Under the pieces are notes generated by a model. That model ran no database searches. It was not told the DNA's origin and worked only from the letters and a program-made list of their open reading frames with translations. 10,825 nucleotides of DNA from an uncultured Phycisphaerales bacterium (GTDB lineage: Bacteria > Planctomycetota > Phycisphaerae > Phycisphaerales > SM1A02): contig CAMPIL010000091.1 in NCBI GenBank assembly GCA_946886375.1, positions 1 through 10,825 of the forward strand. Reading direction: 5' to 3'. The number at the start of each line of letters is the position of its first letter. Position 1 is the first letter of the stretch. Shown piece after piece: positions 5,297-10,825 of this stretch. A program made the position numbers and the translations under genes.

Positions 5297-6865
5297 TCAC
5301 TCTCCGAACCGGATGCCTTGGGCCAGCGGGAGTTCCTTGCCGAAGTTGATCGTGCAGGTCTGGCGTCGCATGTAGGCTTTCCATGAATCCGATCCGGACT
5401 CTCTTCCGCCGCCGGTGTCCTTTTCGCCTCCGAACGCACCGCCGATCTCCGCGCCGCTGGTGCCGATATTCACATTCGCGATGCCGCAGTCGCTGCCTTC
5501 AGTGGAGAGGAATCGCTCTGCGCTGCGCAGCGAATCGGTGAAGATCGCGCTGGAAAGGCCCTGATTGACGCCGTTGTGCAACGTCATCGCCTCATCCAGG
5601 CTGTTGACGCTGTAGATGTACAGGATGGGTGCGAAGGTTTCCTCACGCGCGATGGCGGGATCCTTGCCGTCGGGAACGCGCACGATCGTCGGTTCAACGA
5701 AGTGACCGCCCCCTGCGTGCTTCTTCGACATTCGTTCGATGCCATCGGCGCCGCCGCACAGCACCTTGCAGCCTTCCGCGATCGCCTGCTCAAGCGCGGC
5801 CCGCATGCCATCGACCGCCTTCTGATTGACCAGCGGCCCCATCAGCGTTCGAGCATCCAGCGGGTCGCCGATCGGCACGGTTTTGTACGCCTTGGCCAGC
5901 CGTTGGGTCAGCGGCTCCACGATGTCCTTGTGGCACAGAAGGCGGCGCGTGCTGGTGCAGCGCTGGCCCGCCGTTCCCACCGCGCCAAAGAGCACTGCGC
6001 GCGTGACAAGTTCCATGTCGGCATCGGGCATCACGATGATTGCGTTGTTGCCGCCCAACTCCAACAAGCAGCGGCCGAGTCGCGCAGCGACTTTCTCGCC
6101 CACGATCCTTCCCATGCGACAGGAGCCAGTCGCGCTGATCAAGGGCAGACGGCGATCGTTGATCATCGCCTCGCCGACTTCCTGATCCGCGCCGATGATC
6201 AAGCCGAAGATATCGCAGGGATCGATGCCATTGGGCGGCTGAAATACGTCCTGGTTCCGCATCACTTCGTGCACGATGTTGGTCATTGCGATGGCGGTCA
6301 ACGGCGTGATGAGGCTGGGCTTCCAGATCATTGCGTCGCCGCAAACGGCCGCGAGCATGGCGTTCCACGCCCAGACCGCCGCGGGAAAATTGAACGCGGT
6401 GATGATGCCGATCGTGCCCAGCGGATGCCACTGTTCGTACATGCGGTGGCTGGGTCTTTCGGACTGAATGGTCAAGCCGTACAGTTGGCGCGAGAGTCCG
6501 ACGGCGAAGTCGGCGATATCAATGCATTCCTGGATTTCGCCATCGCCTTCCGCTTTGATCTTGCCGCATTCCAAAGTGACCAGCGTGCCCAGCGCGTCCT
6601 TCTGTTCACGGAAGGCGTTGCCGATGAGTCGCACAATTTCGCCGCGCTTCGGCGCGGGAAGTTGCCGCCAGTGGACTTGGGCGGCTGCAGCACGCTGAAC
6701 GAGGTGGTCATACTCAGCCCGGCTCTGCAGTTTGACCGCGGCAAGGGGTCTGCCTGTCGCGGGATTCTCCGACACGACATGGCCGCTTGCCGGCAGTTCA
6801 TCCGCCGCTTTCACGCGTGGATCGGAAATGAGTTCAACAGCTTCCAAAACCTGAGGCGTCATCAT
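5297..6865 (-). CDS. Aldehyde dehydrogenase ALDH7 family, alpha-aminoadipic semialdehyde / piperideine-6-carboxylate dehydrogenase-like (522 aa)
   Basis: NAD(P)-dependent oxidation of an aldehyde to an acid; in this family typically alpha-aminoadipate semialdehyde, in lysine catabolism (antiquitin, bacterial AmaB). The ALDH7 C-terminal signature is nearly intact: NVNIGTSGAEIGGAFGGEKD, a TGGGRESGSDSWK segment, then RRQTCTINFGKELPLAQGI. Catalytic residues are Cys303 (GTAGQRCTSTRR) and the general-base Glu269 (LLELGGNN). The cofactor and catalytic region starts at TAFNFPAAVWAWN and WKPS. Length is normal for ALDH7. The ATG at 6865 was chosen; a TTG at 6871 and an ATG at 6862 are close alternatives. 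There is no proper Shine-Dalgarno, only TTGGGG directly before the ATG, with TATGCT 6 nt upstream. No other lysine-degradation gene is in the window, so it may act in osmolyte or general aldehyde detoxification instead. It lies 46 bp after the glycosyltransferase stop and may be co-transcribed. Confidence 0.95.
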   Translation of the reverse strand: MMTPQVLEAVELISDPRVKAADELPASGHVVSENPATGRPLAAVKLQSRAEYDHLVQRAAAAQVHWRQLPAPKRGEIVRLIGNAFREQKDALGTLVTLECGKIKAEGDGEIQECIDIADFAVGLSRQLYGLTIQSERPSHRMYEQWHPLGTIGIITAFNFPAAVWAWNAMLAAVCGDAMIWKPSLITPLTAIAMTNIVHEVMRNQDVFQPPNGIDPCDIFGLIIGADQEVGEAMINDRRLPLISATGSCRMGRIVGEKVAARLGRCLLELGGNNAIIVMPDADMELVTRAVLFGAVGTAGQRCTSTRRLLCHKDIVEPLTQRLAKAYKTVPIGDPLDARTLMGPLVNQKAVDGMRAALEQAIAEGCKVLCGGADGIERMSKKHAGGGHFVEPTIVRVPDGKDPAIAREETFAPILYIYSVNSLDEAMTLHNGVNQGLSSAIFTDSLRSAERFLSTEGSDCGIANVNIGTSGAEIGGAFGGEKDTGGGRESGSDSWKAYMRRQTCTINFGKELPLAQGIRFGE

Positions 6866-6871
6866 CCCCAA

Positions 6872-6877
6872 AGCATA
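6872..6877 (-). promoter_or_regulatory. Possible -10 box (TATGCT) before the ALDH7 gene
   Basis: TATGCT on the minus strand lies exactly 6 nt before the ATG at 6865, the same spacing as the TACAAT before the Nudix gene. It would give a leaderless transcript and separate this gene from the glycosyltransferase upstream. There is no clear -35 element. Weak by itself. Confidence 0.25.
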
Positions 6878-6911
6878 TCGCGCTCAGCGGCGATTCGGGC
6901 GGCGGGGGCGT

Positions 6912-8651
6912 TCAGTCGTGTGCATCGTCGCTGGGGGAAATCCTGAATTCCAGCGGGCCGACGGATTCAAACGCCTCGGCGCCCCACTTCGGCATCGACA
7001 CGGGATTGCCTGAGATCGTCAGATGCGGCCGGTGAATCGCCCGAGTGATGTCGGCAACCAGCAAACCCGCGATGAGCACAGCGGCGAAAATGACACTGAC
7101 TCGGCCGGACATTCGCTTTGCCACGGCAGGGAACAGCAGCATTTGATCAATCGAAAGCGCCATGAGCACGTAAAACGCCGGTGCAATTGACACAGACTGC
7201 CGCGCGTATCCGTAGAACAGGATGGTGGCGATGAGTTTGTAGATGACGATGAGCAGCCAGATGCTCGCGCACCGCCGGCGGAGCGCCACCAGCACGCCGC
7301 CTGCAAGCAGCAAAATGATCGTGACACGCCAGAGGAAATTGGTCAGCGAATGCTGATTCCCTGACGTCGTGAACATGTCCACGGATCGCCGCTCGCCTTC
7401 CCACCCCGGCGGGAAATTCATCGCGGAAAATCCCAGCGCGATGCCGTCCGCGAAATACGCCAGTTTCGACCGCACACGATTCACCCAGCCGCCAAAATCG
7501 GACGTGATGAAATCCCACCCAATGGCGTAGCCGTGGTTGACCAGTTTCAAGTGATGCGGCCGGGCAAAGGCAATGGATTTGGGTTCCTCGGTTTCCCCCG
7601 GTCCCAATAGTGCGATCTTTGAGAACCCGCCGTCGGCGTTCGGGTGATTCGCCATTGCGAAATCCAGCGGGCCCTTCAGCGACAGGAATACCCACGAGGA
7701 AAGCGGTTCGTGCACGTAGCCGAACTGCTGCGAAAGGATGTCAAGCACGTCCTGGCGATCGATCTTCGTGAAGCCTTCGTGCTGGCCGATGTAATCAACC
7801 GACTGAACGGTGCCGTCCTGCGCGAACGCAGGCATGGATTCGACGAACGCACGCGCCTGCGGCGTCCACGCCAGTTTCACGTTTTCAAAATTCGGCGGCG
7901 TGGACGGGATGGTGTTGAAACGCCGCGTGGCCAATGAACCGTGAATCGACCATGGCAGGCAGATGAGAATTGATCCAACCAGCACCGTGGCAAGGACGCC
8001 AATCTTGCGCTGTGCCGGTATCGGGAGCCCTCCTGAAGCCGGTTGACGCGTGTAGCGCCAGGCGACATAGGCAAGCAAGAATCCAACCAGCAAAACATGC
8101 TCGGTGCGGATGAGCATGGCCAGCCCGCTCACTGCCGCGAGCGCAACAGCCGTGAACATGGATGGTTTGCGAATGACCCGCAGCGTCAAGACCACGCTCG
8201 CCATCAGCGCAAGCGTGTAGGGCGCTTCGTTGTTCAACGTGGTTGAAAGCACGTACGAGCCGAAGGAAAAGGTGTACATTCCAGCAGCGAGGAGACCGAC
8301 ACGCCGATTCAGGCTCATCGCGCAGGCCAGGTAGATCAGTGAGCAGGCCAGTGACGTGAAGACGCACCACAGCGCCTTATGCGGCGTGAAGGGGCCTTGC
8401 AGAATGCCGGGATGAATCCAATGAAGCAGGTAAGCCACCGCGGGCGACCTCAGGGGCAGGTCCAATTCAAACGGCTTGCCCTCATCCAGCGCGTGAGCCC
8501 ACTCGGCCCACGTCGGCGCATCGCCCTCGTAGAAAATGGAATGCGGCCAGGTCCGATCCGGCGAGGTAAACAGAAACAACAAACGCACCAACAGTGCGAG
8601 AATGAAGATTCCCGATGCGGTCTGCCAATCCCGGCGTGGAAGATCACTCAC
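6912..8651 (-). CDS. Polytopic GT-C / GT39 (PMT_2)-like glycosyltransferase (579 aa)
   Basis: Predicted inner-membrane enzyme that transfers a sugar from a lipid carrier. Residues 14-28 form the first membrane helix, followed by an acidic motif YEGDAPTWAEW (41-51) in the first external loop; Glu42 and Asp44 fit the catalytic acidic pair of GT-C enzymes. Further hydrophobic helices fall near 93-112, 118-138, 145-160, 167-181, 185-199 and 216-236. A soluble stretch of about 200 residues (240-438) follows, then four more helices (439-458, 464-483, 487-507, 518-535) and a 40-residue tail. The long loop placed before the last helices is typical of GT39/ArnT-like proteins. The start is GTG at 8651: an in-frame stop lies 15 nt upstream and there is no alternative ATG for over 100 codons. 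The family call rests on topology and the acidic motif; sugar and acceptor are unknown. A hypothetical membrane protein without transferase activity cannot be excluded. Confidence 0.8.
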   Translation of the reverse strand: MSDLPRRDWQTASGIFILALLVRLLFLFTSPDRTWPHSIFYEGDAPTWAEWAHALDEGKPFELDLPLRSPAVAYLLHWIHPGILQGPFTPHKALWCVFTSLACSLIYLACAMSLNRRVGLLAAGMYTFSFGSYVLSTTLNNEAPYTLALMASVVLTLRVIRKPSMFTAVALAAVSGLAMLIRTEHVLLVGFLLAYVAWRYTRQPASGGLPIPAQRKIGVLATVLVGSILICLPWSIHGSLATRRFNTIPSTPPNFENVKLAWTPQARAFVESMPAFAQDGTVQSVDYIGQHEGFTKIDRQDVLDILSQQFGYVHEPLSSWVFLSLKGPLDFAMANHPNADGGFSKIALLGPGETEEPKSIAFARPHHLKLVNHGYAIGWDFITSDFGGWVNRVRSKLAYFADGIALGFSAMNFPPGWEGERRSVDMFTTSGNQHSLTNFLWRVTIILLLAGGVLVALRRRCASIWLLIVIYKLIATILFYGYARQSVSIAPAFYVLMALSIDQMLLFPAVAKRMSGRVSVIFAAVLIAGLLVADITRAIHRPHLTISGNPVSMPKWGAEAFESVGPLEFRISPSDDAHD

Positions 8652-8715
8652 AGGTGCTGACCATCAGCCGCAACGTGCGGCATATTGAAGGGCGGGCTTG
8701 GATCTGACCGCGACC

Positions 8716-8741
8716 GGCACGTGCTGCCCAGGCAGCGTGCC
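8716..8741 (-). terminator. GC-rich hairpin directly after the serine hydrolase stop
   Basis: GGCAC (8716-8720) pairs with GTGCC (8737-8741), and GCTGCC (8723-8728) pairs with GGCAGC (8731-8736). This gives an 11-bp stem with a GT bulge and a tight loop that abuts the TGA at 8742-8744. No T-tract follows on the minus strand, so this may be a U-less terminator, a 3'-end stabiliser, or chance. The remaining 64 bp to the glycosyltransferase start show no clear promoter. Confidence 0.35.
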
Positions 8742-10825
8742 TCAATGTCGAGGTTTCAGGACAAATTCGTCAGCGGGCAATTCGAGATTTGTCTCCACGC
8801 GTTCAATCTTGACGATCATGGAGCCCGTGACGTCGTTAGACATGGTGATCTGCCGGGGAAGAAGCACCCCGTCGATCAGTTGATGATCATCATACATGAT
8901 TGTGGTCATGATGGCGCCCGGTCCCTGACCCAGAAGCTCCAGTTCTTCCTTGACGATCAATCCAGATTCAGCATCAATGTAGGCATCACACCTCATGTCA
9001 CCGGTGAGCGTGAGCTCGATCACGTACATCTTGCGGTCATTGACTGTTTCGACGCCGGAGAGGGCGATGCTCTTGAAGTAGGGCTGCCAGTCCGCAGCAA
9101 TCACAAGCGGATGTTGCAGCCGCGTCTGCTCGATGAATTTGCCCTGCAATTCCTCAAATCCCGCGAAAGCCGAGTCGTTCCACGCCCGGCCGTCATCGAG
9201 CGAGGAAGTGATGTAGCCGAACGGCCCAAGATCCAATGACTGGCGGTAACGATCCAGACCCGCGGCCGTGGTGAGGTAGCTTCCGTGCACGCCCTGGTGG
9301 ACGAAATCAATCGTGCCTGTCATTCGAATGTTCTTCAGCGAAGCCAGGCGCTCGGTTCCGTACGCCTTTTCGCGCAGGGCCATGACGGCGTCCAGCGTCG
9401 GCAAATCGGCGTTGGGCTCTTCCTGGACGCGTGGCATCGCAAATTCCTTTCCGTCCTGGAACATCGTCAGCGACGCAAACTGCCCCGATTCATCTGCGTT
9501 GAACTTGATGGCAATGGTCTTCTTGGCACGAAACTTCCAGAGGTCGTTTTCATCGGGCAAGTGCAGGTCGTAGACCATCTGCCCCGGCACATCGATGGCG
9601 AGCCGACCATTGCGATGCAGGATTTTCACGTCGGATTTCAACGTGTCGCTGTGAAATGCTCCAAGATATGGCCGTGCTTCGGCCGCAGTGATCTCCGTCG
9701 GAACCATCACACCATCGCGCGGCAGTTCGAATTCAAGCCCGGCTTGGAAGAGTCGCAGCGCGGTGACTTCGCCGGCGTCGTTTCGATCAAACGCCACCGC
9801 AATGGTGTCGGTCAGTTCAAAGTACCGCTTGCCCGCCGCGTCGGGCGGTTTCAATTCAAACACCATCTGCCCGGGCACGTCCACGGCGAGTTTGCCGTTC
9901 TGAATCAGAACGGTCACGTTGTTCTTCAGCACGTCAAAGTGATATTTTCCAAGATACGGCTGCACGTCGGCCAGATCGAGCGGAGTTTCCGCATCGCTCC
10001 AGTTGCCCAGCAGCGAATCGAACACCAGTCCGATCGACATTTGTTGAAGTGGCGTGGCGGTCACGTTGGTCAATAAGACGTATCCGACGCCTGCGTCAGG
10101 CAGAAAAGCAACTTGTGCGCCGAACCCATCGATATTTCCGCCGTGCTCGACAAGTTTGTGATTGTTCCACTTGTGCAGCATCCAGCCCAGGCCGTAACTG
10201 ATGTCGCCGGCCATGGTGATGTGCGGCTTCCAGGTTTCCTCGATGCGTTCCTTGCTGACCAGCCGTTTGCCGTCAATTTCGCCTCGCCCCAGTTGCAGCC
10301 GCACCCACTGGGCCATGTCCTTCACGTTGGAATTGATGGCTCCCGCGGGGGCGATGTTGGACAGGTTGCGCATGGGCTTGCGCTTGAATTCCGACGCCTC
10401 CTTGTCCCAGTCGTACCCCTTGGAAAGCATGGGATTCTGTTGTGCGCTTTCGTAGGAAGTGGTGCTGCTGGCCATTCCAAGCGGCTTGAGGATGCGCTCG
10501 GCAAGAATTGCATCCCAATCCTTTCCGGCGGCCCGGCCGGCGGCCTGGCCGGCGGCGAGGAACATCACGTTGTTGTAGTGAAACTGCTTACGGAAGGGCG
10601 AAAGCAGTTTCGCCCCGCAGACGGTCTCAAGAATTTTCTCCCGGCTGGCCGTGCCCGCAGCCCATAAGAGGTCCGCATTGCCAACCCCCATGCGGTGACA
10701 CAGCAAATCACGAATCGCCAGTTGGCTGTCGGCCTCCGCGTCGCTGAGATGGAAATTCGGAAGATATTTCGACGGCGGCTCGTCCCAATTCATTGTGCCC
10801 TCATCCATCAGCATGCCGATCAACG
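8742..10825 (-). CDS. Serine hydrolase (beta-lactamase / esterase fold) with two tandem accessory domains and a LolA-like C-terminal region (N-terminus outside window)
   Basis: Probable periplasmic penicillin-binding-protein-like peptidase or esterase of the Beta-lactamase (PF00144) family. Numbering visible residues from the TTG at 10823, the Tyr-x-Asn motif is YNN 83-85 and the third motif is HGGNIDGFG with His227-Gly-Gly229. The nucleophile motif SxxK, expected upstream, lies outside the window, and the frame runs open through the right edge. After the hydrolase domain come two similar modules, about 284-370 and 380-465, each beginning with PYLG and containing VDVPGQMV or IDVPGQMV; they resemble the DUF3471 type found behind such hydrolases. 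The last 220 residues (475-693) have the look of a LolA/outer-membrane-lipoprotein-sorting fold (KNIRMTGTIDF, CDAYIDAESGLIVKEE, then PRQITMSNDV). A hairpin directly follows the stop. The substrate is unknown; antibiotic hydrolysis should not be assumed. The hydrolase call is firm, the accessory-domain names less so. Confidence 0.92.
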   Translation of the reverse strand, partial: LIGMLMDEGTMNWDEPPSKYLPNFHLSDAEADSQLAIRDLLCHRMGVGNADLLWAAGTASREKILETVCGAKLLSPFRKQFHYNNVMFLAAGQAAGRAAGKDWDAILAERILKPLGMASSTTSYESAQQNPMLSKGYDWDKEASEFKRKPMRNLSNIAPAGAINSNVKDMAQWVRLQLGRGEIDGKRLVSKERIEETWKPHITMAGDISYGLGWMLHKWNNHKLVEHGGNIDGFGAQVAFLPDAGVGYVLLTNVTATPLQQMSIGLVFDSLLGNWSDAETPLDLADVQPYLGKYHFDVLKNNVTVLIQNGKLAVDVPGQMVFELKPPDAAGKRYFELTDTIAVAFDRNDAGEVTALRLFQAGLEFELPRDGVMVPTEITAAEARPYLGAFHSDTLKSDVKILHRNGRLAIDVPGQMVYDLHLPDENDLWKFRAKKTIAIKFNADESGQFASLTMFQDGKEFAMPRVQEEPNADLPTLDAVMALREKAYGTERLASLKNIRMTGTIDFVHQGVHGSYLTTAAGLDRYRQSLDLGPFGYITSSLDDGRAWNDSAFAGFEELQGKFIEQTRLQHPLVIAADWQPYFKSIALSGVETVNDRKMYVIELTLTGDMRCDAYIDAESGLIVKEELELLGQGPGAIMTTIMYDDHQLIDGVLLPRQITMSNDVTGSMIVKIERVETNLELPADEFVLKPRH
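9424..9974 (-). repeat. Tandem duplication of an approximately 95-codon module inside the serine hydrolase gene
   Basis: Copy A (about 9711-9974) and copy B (about 9424-9689) encode aligned modules: PYLGKYHFDVLKNNVTVL against PYLGAFHSDTLKSDVKIL, then DVPGQMV in both. DNA identity remains visible around the shared segment (ACCATCTGCCC at 9577-9587 and 9863-9873 on the plus strand), so the duplication is old but recognisable. Confidence 0.8.

Noticed and set aside
5576..6946. A 456-codon plus-strand open frame opposite the ALDH7 gene.
   Set aside because: The minus strand encodes an unmistakable ALDH7; the plus frame is its shadow.
10528..10560. GC-rich near-repeats encoding AAGQAAGRAAG.
   Set aside because: It matches the normal helix after the Tyr-x-Asn motif in this hydrolase family; the DNA repetition follows from Ala/Gly codons.
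1..10825. CRISPR array, tRNA, rRNA, insertion sequence or attachment site.
   Set aside because: No regularly spaced repeats, cloverleaf, rRNA-like stretch, transposase or terminal inverted repeats were seen on either strand.

Overview
The window looks like chromosomal DNA of a free-living, GC-rich Gram-negative bacterium. Coding style fits Planctomycetota, perhaps the Phycisphaerae: a secretin-like periplasmic protein with a 'VYDVRDLL' motif and a proline-rich linker, a large serine hydrolase with extra domains, and many single-gene transcription units. This placement is inference; no rRNA, tRNA or marker gene is present to test it. No mobile element, CRISPR array, prophage or tRNA was seen. 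Gene density is high and most gaps are under 140 bp.

Layout. A GspE/PilB-type secretion or pilus ATPase (+) enters from the left edge without its N-terminus. After a 182-bp gap with a good sigma70-type promoter comes a 106-residue, very basic protein of unknown function (+), closed by a strong intrinsic terminator. A secretin-like exported protein (-) runs convergently and ends inside the T-tract of that terminator. A divergent 135-bp gap separates it from an aquaporin (+) that resembles plant tonoplast intrinsic proteins (TIPs). The aquaporin converges, 11 bp apart, on a Nudix hydrolase (-). The Nudix gene diverges across 57 bp from a Methyltransf_16-like methyltransferase (+). The methyltransferase converges on an ALDH7-type (alpha-aminoadipic semialdehyde) dehydrogenase (-) across a 35-bp gap that holds an extreme C8G13 tract. 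The rest of the window is minus strand: ALDH7, a polytopic GT-C/GT39-like glycosyltransferase, and a multidomain serine hydrolase of the beta-lactamase/esterase fold that leaves the window at the right edge.

How the genes relate. Strand alternates almost gene by gene, so there is no obvious multi-gene pathway. Only the three right-hand minus-strand genes could share a transcript, and their predicted functions (envelope hydrolase, sugar or lipid transfer at the membrane, aldehyde oxidation) do not form a recognised pathway. The secretion ATPase and the secretin-like protein are thematically related but lie on opposite strands with a terminator between them, so they are not one operon.

I found no convincing new multi-gene system. 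The points most worth checking are the TIP-like selectivity filter of the aquaporin, the small basic orphan with its own promoter, palindrome and terminator, the altered Nudix box joined to a NUDT22-like N-terminal region, the tandem accessory domains on the serine hydrolase, the C8G13 tract, and two or three start regions that look leaderless.
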